This document shows, in pieces, positions 19,452 through 30,800 of a stretch of DNA of 64,000 bases (positions are counted from its first letter, which is position 1; each line of letters opens with the position of its first letter). Where the stretch lies: contig JAFCMP010000099.1 of the NCBI GenBank assembly GCA_017506865.1, positions 186,001 to 250,000 on the forward strand, read 5' to 3'. The translations under genes were made by a program, and so were the position numbers. The DNA is from Tribonema minus (lineage: Eukaryota; Sar; Xanthophyceae; Tribonematales; Tribonemataceae). Under the pieces are notes generated by a model. That model was not told the DNA's origin, ran no database searches, and was given only the letters and a program-made list of their open reading frames with translations.

Positions 19452-22400
19452 TCATGCGCTGCCCAAAAGCGCCGCTGTGTGGAAGTGGTGCTGAACTGCG
19501 CCTAGCACTTTGGTCAGCACATCTGCATGCTGCTCCTGTGTGCGCACTGACTCTACTGAAACTAGTCCGTTCTGCACTTGCTCGCGCACATAATGGTACT
19601 TTACATCAATGTGCTTAGTGCGCTGCGAGGCACCTGCGTCCGCAGCTAAATGGATCGCAGCTGCGTTGTCCTCCATAATGCGTACCACCCCTTGCTCCGC
19701 GCCAAGAAACTCCAGCAGCTGCGCCAAAGGCCGCACCTCCTTGCTAGCCTCGCAAAGCGCCACGTACTCCGCCTCTGTTGAAGAAAGCGTGACGCAAGGC
19801 TGCAGCTTTGACCGCCAAACTACCGCCGCTCCGCAGAGCAGAAACGCGTAGCCGGTCTGACTGCGCCGCGTAGAGCTGTCGCTGGCGAACGACGCGTCCG
19901 CATAGCCGACCAGCTGCAGCTGCGCTCCCTCCTGCCGCCTGTAGGTGACACCTGTGGGGTGGCCCATCAGGTAATGCAGCACGCGCTTGGCTGCCTCCAT
20001 GTGGCACCGCTTGGGCTGCGCCATGTGCCGCTGTAGCTGCGACACCGTAAAGCTGATGTCCGGCCGCGTGCAAGTGGCTATCCACTGCAGTCCGCCAACC
20101 ATGCTCTGGTACTCTGCTTCCTGAGCTCCCTCCAGCTGCGCTGACTCCTCTGCTGCAATAGCCGTTGTCGCCGCTGGGGTGTGTGCCGGATGCGCGCCTA
20201 GCTGGTGGTGACGCTCCAGCAGCGTGTTGATGTAGTCTGGTTGCGAGAGCGTGATGCTGCCGTCGTCGTGGCGCGTGAAGTTGATGCCGAGGAACCGCGT
20301 GGGAAATCCCAGGTCCTTGATGGCGAACTTGCTGGCGATGAGGTCAACGGTCGCCTGCAACACGCCGCTGTCCGTGCTGCCCGTTGTGAACACGTCGTCC
20401 ACGTAGATGACCACGATGACTCCGTTGCTGCAGTTGCGCAGCACGCAAGCGTCCGCCGGTGACTGAACAAAGCCGTGCTCCAGCAGAAAGTCGATCAGCT
20501 TCCTGTGCCAAAGCGCTGGGCTCTGGTGCAAGCCGTAAAGTCCCTTGTGCAGCTGCATCACAAGAGGCTCGCCGTCTGCTCCGCGCTGCACGTAGCCCTC
20601 CGGCTGCCGCACGAATGTAGGCTTGTCGATGTCGGCTTGGACGAACGCGTTCATGACGTCGCAGATGTGTAGCTGCCAGCCGTGATGAGCAGCTAGCGCC
20701 ACAACAGACCGTAGTGACTTGATGTCTGCGGTGGGCGCGTAGACGTCGTCGAAGTCGATGCCGGGTCGCTGCTGATCGCCCCGCACTACTAGCCGCGCCT
20801 TGTGACGAACAACCTCGCCTTGCTCGCCGAACTTGGTCTTGAAGACCCAATTGCAGCCAAGCACTTTGGCGCCCACCTCCACCTCGCTGCGTGGAATGAG
20901 ACTCCAAGTGCCCCTGCCCTGCAGCTCCGCAATCTCGCGATCACACGCCGCTCGCCACTTGCCGCCATCAGTGCCCGAGACAGCCTCCCTGTACGACTTG
21001 GGGTCTGCTGGAACCTGCTCCGCCAAGGCAGCAAATCTCGCGGCAGGCTGAGCCGAGTAACCGCGCCCGCTGCGCGTACGCGACGCCTCAGGTGCTACTC
21101 GGGCGCCCTCCCCGGGCTCTGCTGCTTCCACATCTGCTGCATCTGCTGCTGCGTCTGCTGCATCTGCTGCGTGCGCGCCAGTAGGTTGAGGCTGCTGCTG
21201 TTCTCCCTCCCCCACTGATGGCGCGTCAATTGTGGCAGGCGACTCTCCGGGCGTTTCTATGAAGGTGACATTCCTGCTGACCACTACTTGCCGGCTGCGC
21301 TCGTTGTAGATAAGGTATCCTCCGCGAACAGACTCTGACCAGCCGACCAGCCGCCCGCGCCAGCCCTTGTTGGTCATCTTGCCCTGTTCGCCTTCCGCGC
21401 ACACGTACGCATAGGAGCCAAACACCCGTATGTGCTCCAGGTTCGCCACCTTGCCCGTCCACGCCTCGTAAGGCGTCTGCCACCCTATGGCTGAATGAGG
21501 GCTCCTGTTGATGAGGTAAACTGCCGCCTGCACTGCATGCTCCCATAGAAATAGTGGGAGGGAGGCATGCTGCAGCATGCAGCGGGCCTTGCTGTTGATT
21601 GTGCGCCAAGCCCGCTCCGCGATGCCGTTGGACTCCGGAGTGTACGGCGAAGAGTGGCTGAGCAAGTACCCCGCCGAGCGCGCGTGCTCCTGAAGATCTG
21701 CGCTAATGAACTCCTTTGCGCAGTCCATGTGCAATTCGTGCATATGCACCGCTGCAGGCGCCAGTACCTCCCCGCGCAGCCGCTCCACGTCTGCCACCTG
21801 GTCACCCTTGTGCCGGTGACAGTAAACTACATGGTACCTAGATACCTCGTCGATGAACACCCGAGCGTAGAGGCTCCTGTTGCGGCTCTCCACCTCGTAG
21901 GGCCCGGCCGTGTCCGAGTGCCAAAGCTGTCCTTTGGCAGTAGCACCCTGTGTGGCCTGAGGGGGGTGCGGCTGGTGAGCTGCCTTGCCCAAATGGCAGG
22001 TCTCACAAGGCTCCAGCTCCCCAACTGGAAGTTGAACTCCGGTCCCCTCCGTACCCGCAAGCCTCCGCATGTCCGCCAGGTTGAGGTGTCCCAGCCGCTG
22101 ATGCCATCGCTGCAGAGAGACCTTCGCTGCATAAGCGGCTGCGCCCTGCTTACAGCCTCCAGCAAGCTGTGCGCCTTTGCTGTCGAGACGCACCCTGAAG
22201 CGGAAAAGGCCTCCGAAGGGCTCCAAACGTACCTCCTCGCGAGGTTCTCCCGGCAGAATTAACTTGGAGTGATGCTTGCTGAGAATGACAGTGCCGCCAT
22301 GCTTGGTCAGAAGTGAGGCACTGAGCAGTAACTGGCCTGACCCGGGAACTACTACCGCCTCCCGCACCAGCAGCTGCTCCTCGCGCCCATGCTTGACTGG

Positions 22401-23570
22401 CACCTTGATGTGCAAGTCGGCTACGCCCACCGACACCGTGACCTCCCCAGAAGCTGAAGCATGAGCAGTCTCCACCGGGATACGATCGGGCCGCCATGCT
22501 GAAACTACTGAGCTCAAGTCGACCCCAAGCTGCAAAGGGTCAATGATGTGCCGGTTTGCTCCACTGTCGACGTAAATGTAGACATCGCCAGACGCCTGCT
22601 GCTGAGGCACCGCTGCTACTAAAGCAGTGCCCTCGCCCTGCGACTCGCCGACCCGAGCGATGCAAGCCCGTGTAGGATCCTCGCCGCCTGCCTCTTGCTG
22701 ACGACGCTGCTGCTTCGCCAAGGACCTCTTTGCCGCAACTGACCCTGGCGCCGGCTTCTTGCCGGCCTTTTTCTGTTTGCACTCGTAGGCCCAGTGACCT
22801 ACGCGCCCGCACCAATGACACGCGCCCTTAACTTGAGGCACGCTCCTGTCCAGACCCTTGCCTGGAACCTGTGCTGCAAAGACTGATGCGCCCTTGCCGG
22901 TCCTCGCAGCTGCGACATCCGCGTCGTAGTGCGCCTTGAGCTGCCGCTCCGCCTCATCCAAGTCCATGCGTGGCATGCACCGGAGATTAGTAGCCACCAT
23001 CCGGTAACCTTCCGTGTTGGGGAGACCCCGCAACAAAAGCAGCAGCAGCTCGCCATCAGCCATCGCTATGCCCAGCGTGGCCAATCTGGACCGCAGGTAG
23101 CGCGCGTGACCGAAATACTCCGCCACCGAGCGCTCCCCCATCTCCAGAGAGTGCAGCTGGTCCGATATTGCCATGGCCGTACTGACGCTCCTCGGCTCGA
23201 ACCTCCGCTGCAACGCCCTGAAGGACTCCCTTCCGTGCCTGTTGTTCCCGTCGCGTAGTAGGATGTAGTGGACGTCAGTCGCCTTGCGGGACACGCAGGC
23301 GACCAACGCTGAGTAAATCCTGACGTCCAGCTCGTCGTAGACGCGCTGGTTGCTGACCCGCAGCCCAACGTCGAACTGCTCTCCCCATTGCACCATGCAT
23401 GCCGGGACACCTTCGCACAGCAGTGCCGACTCGAACGCGTTGGCGAACATAGGCCAATCCTCCTCCTTGCCGTCGAATAACTCTAGCTTCAGCTTGAGCT
23501 TCAGGCTCATAACCGTTGCAAGATTGACATCGCGCAAATCACCGTGCAGAGGAACCTGAGCTTGAGCCAT
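19452..23570 (-). CDS. Copia gag-pol polyprotein
   Basis: One frame of 1,372 codons runs from ATG 23570. The order is gag, protease, integrase, reverse transcriptase, RNase H, the Ty1/copia order. Visible are a zinc knuckle CHWCGRVGHWAYEC near residue 257 (CX2CX4HX4C), a protease site VDSGANRHI near 335, and an integrase HHCC (HQRLGHL...CETCHLGKAAH) near 490-530. The integrase acidic triad is WHSDTAGP, MDCAKEF and PESNGIAERAW (about 550, 617, 647). The RT has KARLVVRGD, DVMNAFVQ and the YVDD box near 1056, and RNase H has YADASFASD, LSSTEAEY and EDNAAAI. No frameshift separates gag from pol. The first ~18 codons lie inside the 5' LTR and a second in-frame ATG sits in the primer-binding site, so either could start translation. 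All catalytic residues I looked for are present. Confidence 0.95.
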   Translation of the reverse strand: MAQAQVPLHGDLRDVNLATVMSLKLKLKLELFDGKEEDWPMFANAFESALLCEGVPACMVQWGEQFDVGLRVSNQRVYDELDVRIYSALVACVSRKATDVHYILLRDGNNRHGRESFRALQRRFEPRSVSTAMAISDQLHSLEMGERSVAEYFGHARYLRSRLATLGIAMADGELLLLLLRGLPNTEGYRMVATNLRCMPRMDLDEAERQLKAHYDADVAAARTGKGASVFAAQVPGKGLDRSVPQVKGACHWCGRVGHWAYECKQKKAGKKPAPGSVAAKRSLAKQQRRQQEAGGEDPTRACIARVGESQGEGTALVAAVPQQQASGDVYIYVDSGANRHIIDPLQLGVDLSSVVSAWRPDRIPVETAHASASGEVTVSVGVADLHIKVPVKHGREEQLLVREAVVVPGSGQLLLSASLLTKHGGTVILSKHHSKLILPGEPREEVRLEPFGGLFRFRVRLDSKGAQLAGGCKQGAAAYAAKVSLQRWHQRLGHLNLADMRRLAGTEGTGVQLPVGELEPCETCHLGKAAHQPHPPQATQGATAKGQLWHSDTAGPYEVESRNRSLYARVFIDEVSRYHVVYCHRHKGDQVADVERLRGEVLAPAAVHMHELHMDCAKEFISADLQEHARSAGYLLSHSSPYTPESNGIAERAWRTINSKARCMLQHASLPLFLWEHAVQAAVYLINRSPHSAIGWQTPYEAWTGKVANLEHIRVFGSYAYVCAEGEQGKMTNKGWRGRLVGWSESVRGGYLIYNERSRQVVVSRNVTFIETPGESPATIDAPSVGEGEQQQPQPTGAHAADAADAAADAADVEAAEPGEGARVAPEASRTRSGRGYSAQPAARFAALAEQVPADPKSYREAVSGTDGGKWRAACDREIAELQGRGTWSLIPRSEVEVGAKVLGCNWVFKTKFGEQGEVVRHKARLVVRGDQQRPGIDFDDVYAPTADIKSLRSVVALAAHHGWQLHICDVMNAFVQADIDKPTFVRQPEGYVQRGADGEPLVMQLHKGLYGLHQSPALWHRKLIDFLLEHGFVQSPADACVLRNCSNGVIVVIYVDDVFTTGSTDSGVLQATVDLIASKFAIKDLGFPTRFLGINFTRHDDGSITLSQPDYINTLLERHHQLGAHPAHTPAATTAIAAEESAQLEGAQEAEYQSMVGGLQWIATCTRPDISFTVSQLQRHMAQPKRCHMEAAKRVLHYLMGHPTGVTYRRQEGAQLQLVGYADASFASDSSTRRSQTGYAFLLCGAAVVWRSKLQPCVTLSSTEAEYVALCEASKEVRPLAQLLEFLGAEQGVVRIMEDNAAAIHLAADAGASQRTKHIDVKYHYVREQVQNGLVSVESVRTQEQHADVLTKVLGAVQHHFHTAALLGSA
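23504..23514 (-). other. Copia primer-binding site, half-tRNA-Met type
   Basis: One base from the 5' LTR the element reads GGTTATGAGCC. Its complement, GGCTCATAACC, has the form of the anticodon arm and loop (CAU) of tRNA-Met rather than a tRNA 3' end. Drosophila copia and yeast Ty5 use this internal, half-tRNA primer. Assignment is from sequence match and position. Confidence 0.65.
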
Positions 23571-23795
23571 CACAGCAACAAGTCACACACACGTGCTAGT
23601 GTGTAGGAAAGGAAGGAAGTGATATTACAAAGCACAGCAAGCCTGGGCATTCCAGCTCAGGATTGCTGAGTCATGCATGCAAAAGATCTCGAACTGATCT
23701 CGAATTGATCTCGAACAGATCTCGAACAAACTGCAACGTCAAGTGCATAACTTCAAGCGCAACCTGACTACTACAAAACAGTGCTCATTTCAACA
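23516..23795 (-). repeat. Copia 5' LTR (element sense)
   Basis: 280 bp, identical to the other LTR. Because the element is on the minus strand, this copy drives it. It includes the ATG at 23570 that opens the gag-pol frame, and the same four-unit GATCTCGAAYW array near 23685-23728. Confidence 0.95.
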
Positions 23796-23800
23796 GGCGG

Positions 23801-24216
23801 CCGTGCGAGGAGGCCACCTGCATGTGCTGCGGTGGCTGCATGAGGTACGCTGCCCCTGCGACGCAGACGCGTGCGTGTCTGCCGCAGGGCAGGGGCGTAT
23901 TGACATCCTGCAGCTGCTGCGGGCGCAAGGCTGCCCGTGGGACGGGGAGGTCTGCACAATGGCGATGAACAGGGGTCGCATGGAGCTGCTGCAGTGGGCG
24001 CGCGCCAATGGCTGCCTGTGGAAGGTAGACGAGAGCTTAGAGTTTCTGGCAAGGATCCACTACATTTACGACGCGCGTGACTACATCAGCATAGTGTCAA
24101 CGGTAGAGTGGGCGCTGGCAAATGGCTGCCCATGCAGCGACAGGGGTAGGGCTCACTACATGAACCTGCGGCGCAGTGTGAACGCTAGGCAGGCAAGCGT
24201 CCCTCTGCGGCGCTGA
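23801..24216 (+). pseudogene. F-box/ankyrin-repeat protein gene, part 3' of the Copia insertion
   Basis: This continues the host frame immediately after the second GGCGG target copy, starting with AVRGGHLHVLRWLHEVRCP. At least three more ankyrin-type units follow (GRIDILQLLRAQGCPW, GRMELLQWARANGCLW, IVSTVEWALANGCPC). The stop is at 24214-24216. With the 5' part it gives 1,158 bases from the TTG-containing acceptor region at 18323, or about 380 codons from the acceptor. Codon use and repeat type match the 5' part exactly, so this is one gene, not a neighbour. In the sequenced allele it has no start of its own. Confidence 0.78.
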
Positions 24217-24874
24217 TAACTCATCAATCAGTTAGCGATTGCTGCAACAGTACATTCGTCACCATTTGCCGCACCAATACACAGAGAAAAACATTTTTAA
24301 TGTCCTTTTCTCCCGAGTATTGTCTGGTCTGCCATGTCTTGGAGTTGCGCAGCAGCTGCGTCCCATGCGGTCGACAGCGCCACTTGCATGTGCCGAGTGA
24401 TGCTGTGAACAGGCAGTACGTGTGCTCCACAGGAAAGATTGAGATTGACACATCGCTTTGCAACCCTTGTGCAATCCCAGAGTATTGAGAAACATGAGCT
24501 ATCTGCATTCTGCGTACTATGCCTCAAGGGTAGAGTACAGTCAATCTTTGCAGCACCATTCATTGACACACAGAATTGCAGACCTTGCTTTTTCTTACTC
24601 CCAAGGTTGACGAGAGTGAAGAGCCCCCACCACTAGGCCAATAGTGGCAGACAAAAAACCGCATCCATCATCGATCATCTTCATCTTCGAAACTTCCAAC
24701 CGTCGGATTCATACTTAAAGTTGATGTTGATGATCTGTGAAAGTGAGCTGAGGCCAGCCTCCACGATAGCAGCAGCATCTGTACGAGCAGCAGTTGTTTC
24801 TGGTAAGGCGACAGCTCTGCTGATTGCACGCTAGCCGGTGTCCAGTGGGACGTGGAGGTGGAGGTGGAGCTCAG
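24217..24874. other. intergenic, no gene seen
   Basis: 658 bp between the stop of the ankyrin gene and the ATG of the TBL2 homologue. Short frames occur, but none has family motifs, splice partners or composition like the real exons. The promoter of the downstream gene should lie here; I see no clear element. Confidence 0.4.
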
Positions 24875-27800
24875 ATGCTGGCGATCCTGGTAGCAGCGCT
24901 GGCAGGATTGGTGGCTATTGCCTACCTGTTTCTCAGGCCCAATACTGCATTTGCGGGTGGTGGCGGTGCAAAAGGAGCACACACACGAGGTGGGCTTGCT
25001 GCTGTCGTTCAAGTTGCACGCGCGAGCTAATTGTTGACAGTCCATATTGGCGGCAACATCAAGTGATTGTCGTGCAGCAACGTATAGTGCCGCAATGCAA
25101 GTGGTGTCTGCAGCTACAGAAAAAAGATCAAATCTGTTTACAGACGGCGCTTCACAATCATGTACATTCATCTTCAAGAAGTAGTCTGGCCTGGGTGCAC
25201 GCAGCTGCTGATGCAGTCTTGCAATCGCACCGTCAGCAAGGGCTGTGTAGGCTCATGTAAGCAGCCAAGGCACTGATGCGTCGTGCTGACCAGAACACCG
25301 CACACTGGCGGAGCCACATGTCCCAGCATGCTAGACAATTGCGCCTTCGTCATGACGTGCCCCGCGACTGTTGTGCTACAGTACCCTACACTGCAAAGTG
25401 TAATTGCAAGCCTAGTGCCAGCTCCAGCTGCGCACGCGGTTGTGCACGCTTGAACGCTGTGGTCACGTGCGGCAGCAGAGCGGACGCTTGCGTGCTGTGG
25501 TAGCACGGGAAGCCAATTCGCCATGCTCCAGCTGCTGCTGCGGACAGCCAAGCAGCTGTTTGTGTGTGCGCATGCGTGACTCCGCGTAGCAGGCAGTGCT
25601 GATAGGAATTGGCGCTGCAATACGTTTCAATGCTCCGTTCATATCCCCTGATTTTTATCAACATTGCATTTGCTCTCAAAATCTACTGTAGCTGGAGTGC
25701 TTGCCATGTTATCCGGCATGATGCAGTCAACTGACACCACCAACTAACCCCACCACGTGCATGGGAGACACATGGGCAGCCTTGAGCCTCAGCTTGCGGG
25801 CATTACGCTGCTGAACGCTGCCTTCATGGCACATGATGGCTGCAGCAACGCAATTAGGATGTCATTGTCATTTTGCCAGCAATTTGACTTCAAGTAGCTC
25901 TTGCTTAGCAGGTGCACCTGCTGGCACACCGTGTTTCAACGCGCTGAACTTTCCAACAAGTCAACTCTGCCATAGCAATCCTAGCCTCATACTTCTGCTA
26001 TAACAATGACATATCATGCTGAAAATGATTGCGGTGCTGGCAGTACTCATTATAACAAAATACTGATCACAGGCACTCAGCAAGTCACGCTGAGTTGGCG
26101 CTAGCGGCTACTTCAATGACGGTGGCAGATGCGCCAGCTGGCGTAGGCATAACTATCAATTGTGAACATCAACTTGCCGGTACAACTTCTGACTTGTCAA
26201 AGTATAGCAAGTGCTGGCTCTGACAACCCTACCGATGGCCTCATCATCGATCAACAGCTCCCCTGCACACATGCTAACCATAGTCATCAATAGACACTAG
26301 CGCCTCACGCATAGCTGGCGCGCGTGCGGTGCTGCAGATACACATGCTTATCTATGGCCTCAGCATCAATCACCGACGTCTCACATATACATCAGGGTAC
26401 ACACAACGTGGGGCCAACAACGCCTTGAACACGAGTTCAATTCCTATACGGGAAGCACAATGTGAGCAGTACAAAACCACCAGCTTCGGCAACCTATAAA
26501 CAGATATTTCTTCATACAAATATACTGTTGTTCCAATCATCAACTGGCGACTAACGCGCAGCTGGCGCCCATGCGGTACGCACTGCAGAGGCGCCGTCAG
26601 ACGCCCCCGCCGGCGCAGCGGCGGAGTGTGCGGCAGCGGAGCCCAGGGACAAGCGCCACAAGAGGCCCAAGGGGGGCGGCAACAAGGGGGGGCACAAGCC
26701 CAAGGCGGCGGCGGCACCCCACAAGGTGAGTCGCGATTGGTCGTGACGCACGGCGTGCGTGCACCTTGCTTGCGCATGTGCAATTCGCTGAGCTTCACAT
26801 GTCGCATCTTGCCGTCACCCATGTTGATCGCAGTGAACGCTGCGGCCGCCAGCCTCCTTGCGTGCGCGTCCCGCCGTGATGCGTGGGCACGGTCCAGCTT
26901 GAGTATGTACGCCATGCGATATGGTCTACAACAACCCAGCCCCCACTCCGTAACCGTCGATGCTAGCCAGAACCCCTCTCTCTGGGAAGTTGAAACGCCA
27001 TGCCAATGTAGCTGGGAGTGACGTATGCTCGCTGTGATGGCGTGCCAGATAGAAGACCCGCCGCTGCTGCCAGGTGCCTCCGCACGCCTACGTGTCTCTG
27101 TTCCAATATTCATGCCAGTGCTCAGATATTCACATCAGCGCTCATCGGGTTGCTCAGGGTTTTATGTCAGTGCTCAAATATTTACTCAGAAACATGGCAG
27201 GTGCTCAAATATTCATGTCAGTGCTCAGTTGGTTGCTCAGATATTCATCTCAACGCTCAGCGGGTTGCTCAGGGTTTCATGTCAATGCTTGGATATGAAT
27301 ATCCATGCTCAGCGAGTTGCTCAGTTCATGTCAGTGCTCAGATAATCATGTCAGTGCTCAGCGGGTTGCTCAGATATTCACGTCAATGCTCTGCGGATTG
27401 CTCAAGGTCTCGTGTCAATGCTCGGATATGCATACCCACGCTCAGCGAGTTGCTCAGATTTTCATGTCAGTGCTCAAATATCATGTCAGTGCAGTGAGTT
27501 GCTCATTCATGTTGGCGCTCGGCGCGTACCTTATCATGTTGTTTGTGCGACGCTTGCCTCAACGACCTTTTGAATCATTTTCATTCATGTCAGTGCTCAG
27601 TGAGTTGGTCAGATATCCATGTCAGCGCTCAGCGCGTGCCTCAAAACGTTGTTTGTGTGACGCTTGACCGCGCTCGCAGGCAAAGGTTATACCGCCGCCG
27701 CCGCACCTGCTGCTGCTGCGGGAGCTCAAGGGCCATTCGGAGACCGTAACGTCTGTGGCATTCAGGTATTATGGCCTCTTGCCACTGGTACGCACCACGA

Positions 27801-30800
27801 GCAATGTTAACTCTCTTGAACGTCAGCAGCGCTGGCTGCGGTAGCGCATTGAACGTGCATTTGAGAAAGTACTGAAGAAGACGCTGCTGCTGGCTGAGCC
27901 ACTTGCAAGGTAGGGTGCTTGTCAAACACACACTCAAGTACACATGTTTGCTGCTTGTCATGTGAGTAGATTTGGCCAGCGCACTGTGGATTATATTGTT
28001 CAAACTCAGAAGAATCCTCAGTGGTCAACGTTTGGGAGTTGTAGGTAATGTTGTACAGCGTGTGCTGTAAGGGCAACCTGCTGCTCTCACTCACCCTGCC
28101 GGGCTTCCAGCGCTCGGACGATGCCACGGCAAATGTCACAGTGCGCCATGCTGACCTGTTGTGTACATCGTGTGTATTTCGCTTGAAGGCTGCATCAGAC
28201 ACTGTGTTCTACCGCAGTCAGTGCGCAGAGCACCCGTCCGCCTGTGGCGTGTCCTCCGAGTGTACGCTGGTGTGTGTGCTGGCAGTGCAGCAATGCTTTG
28301 CAGATCCTCCCGATGCGGAGCATCAGGCATCTGGTTCATGCATCTGGCCTGGTGCCTGCACGGCGCCCCGCGGTTTGTTGATGCTGGGCGCATGACATTG
28401 ACGGTGCACGGCTGTTGCTGTTGCTGCTGCTGCTACTCTTGCTGCTGCTGCTGCTGCTGATGCTGCTGCTGCTGCAGAACTTGACTCGGAAAAAGACGTG
28501 GCATGTGTTTCATTGTTTCTTCGTGTGAACTAAGGGCCTGTTGCTGCTGCCGTCGCCGTTTGCCGCCGCCGCCGCCGCTGCTCCTGCTACTGCTGCTGCT
28601 GCAGCCCGGACGGCCGCTTCTTGGCCACCTCCAGCGAGGACGGCAGCATACGCCTCATACAGGCGGCGACGCTCAGTGACCCGGAGCCAAAGGTAACTGC
28701 TGCTGTGACCTTGAGCATCTGCTTCTTCACGTGTATAATTCAAACAAGAACTTTGAAGTATCGCGTGTACTTTTCGAAGTACCAAGGCCAGCAATCCGCC
28801 ATCAGTTCTATACCTCGTTGTTGTTTTCGGGAGGCGGTTGGGTGCCCCGCTCTTGTGCCACTGCTGCTTTTGTGATGACATATTGCTTCTTGCCGGAACG
28901 CCGGCCTAGGCAGTGCGGCCGTCGTTTCGGAAGGTTCCTACTGTTTTACTTAATGTCCTATTCTATGTGCATATAAGCCATACATTGCATTCACCCGCTG
29001 TATGCGTGTGCGTGCGCGTGGGGCAATTCTTTCGTTGATAATGAATATTTGAAATTGATCGGGACCTGCTTTATTCATGAATAATATTGTTATCACATTG
29101 GCAATATTTCTTATATATTGATTGCACTCAATAGTGTTTTGACATTTGTATTGTGTGCGGTCGAGACGGGAATGATGGAAGGTGCGCATGCCTGAGAGGG
29201 CACCCTTGTTGACTTCCTTCAAGTAGGAGCAAAGCCCAACTATCATTGCTCCATCACTGTGATCGATACGCCCGCCGCAGTATGCCATGATGTGCAAGTT
29301 CTCCGCGCGGGCGCCGCGTCACGAGTCGACGCGTCGTCAGCCGCACGGACGCGCGTGTTGGCGTATGAGACGCTGCTATGCTGCACAAATTAATTTATGC
29401 GCCGCATTCATACCACAAGAAACGCCGGGTACCCTAGTGGACAAGGCATAGGAGATGGGCCAGCATATGCTCGCAGCTCGCAGCTTTTTTTTTCCCATTT
29501 TCAGGAAGCATGAGTCGGAGGAGGGCTCCTTGCAGCAAGCTTCTCGTTACAGAGATCGTTATGCAGCTTCACCGAATCGGCATTGAGTGTTGCCATGTCA
29601 CATAGGGCCCACTGCGTGGAGTCTTCCTCCGCCTCCTACCTGCTACTTCGAAGTAGATGCTAAATTCACAAGACTTGTTGTGTACATACTCGTGCGTTTT
29701 TCAGGAACACTGCAATATGCCTGCCTCCATGGGTGTTATCGCTGCCGGTGGTGCTGTGTGCCTGGTACACACCCTTTGCCTCATAGGTACCCTGCTGTAT
29801 GGTCAGCTGCTGCGCAGACCCACCGCATGCTGCTGAGCTTTGACCACACCGCCACACTGAGAATCACTAAGGACTTGAAGCATGTATACGTTCCTGAAGT
29901 ACTCTGCGCCTCCAATGTTTTTGTCTTACCTGGTATGCGCAGTGCCTGATACATACCTCTTTCATGTTGGCTGCTGCGCAGACCCACCGCAAACCGCTGA
30001 GCTTTGACCACGCCGCAGCACGAAGAAACTACATCAAATTGAAGCTTTTCTAGCTTTTGTGAAGTGCCCGTGCCTCCAATGCTTTGCGTCGCCACCTGAA
30101 GTCCCATGCTTTGTAACGCCACCCAGTATGTGCAGTGCCTGATGCATACCTCTTTCATGTCGGCTGCGCAGACTCACCGCATCCCGCTGAGCTTTGACCA
30201 CGCCACGGCGCTGGCATTCAACGACAACACCAAGGTGCGAGAGCTACGCTGCACAGCATCACTGTTAGGTTTATATGTGACTTGGTCTATCCTGTGCGTG
30301 GTTAGGAACAGCAGCTTGCACTACATGGATCAATCGGCAGTTGCAGGTTCGACATGAATCAATTGGCAGTTGTAGGTTCGTGACATGCGCGACGCTGAAG
30401 CTGATGAACACACACAAATTGGTCTAGTTGTAGGTCCAATTATCAGCCCAACCAAATCTGGCCATTGTAACCCACCTCAGTGGTCAACTGGCTACAGTGA
30501 TAGCAGACTTTGTTATTTGCCACTGATGCCTCCCTGCTTGTGCAGACACAAGTTGAGCATACGTGAAGGCACCTTAATTGAAGTTGTGGTTGCGGCACGT
30601 GGTGTCCTCTCTTGTCTCTTCGCTATCATGCACCATGACTTTGCATCCCAGTGTTCAAGTTGTGCTTGCCGTTGCCCTCATCCCTGCCCCTGCTTGCAAG
30701 GTGGCAAGTACATGGAAACAGCGATTAAGCCGCACGTAGTCTGCACTGCCTCTGCGCTCCCATGCACCCGTGACCTTGTGTCCTGGTGTCCAAGTTGTGC

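Larger units (their letters stand above)
19065..23795 (-). mobile_element. complete Ty1/copia LTR retrotransposon
   Basis: The 4,731-bp element has two LTRs of 280 bp (19065-19344 and 23516-23795) that I read as identical base for base. It is flanked by a 5-bp direct repeat, GGCGG (19060-19064 and 23796-23800), and carries one uninterrupted gag-pol frame. A primer-binding site lies beside the 5' LTR and a polypurine tract beside the 3' LTR. In element sense the LTR begins TGTTG and ends TTGCAA, so the 3' terminus is one base off the usual TG...CA. The last base is ambiguous because G is shared with the target. The element lies antisense inside the F-box/ankyrin gene. Identical LTRs and an intact frame mean a very recent insertion, probably still polymorphic. 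Confidence 0.95.

Noticed and set aside
26370..27113. 247-codon minus-strand frame
   Set aside because: It is antisense to TBL2 exon 2 and intron; no family resemblance.
27105..27645. Regular ~35-bp repeats considered as a CRISPR array
   Set aside because: Units are degenerate and contiguous without unique spacers, in a eukaryotic intron.
28161..28460. Frame ending in poly-Cys
   Set aside because: Translation of the CTG-rich tract in the wrong frame.
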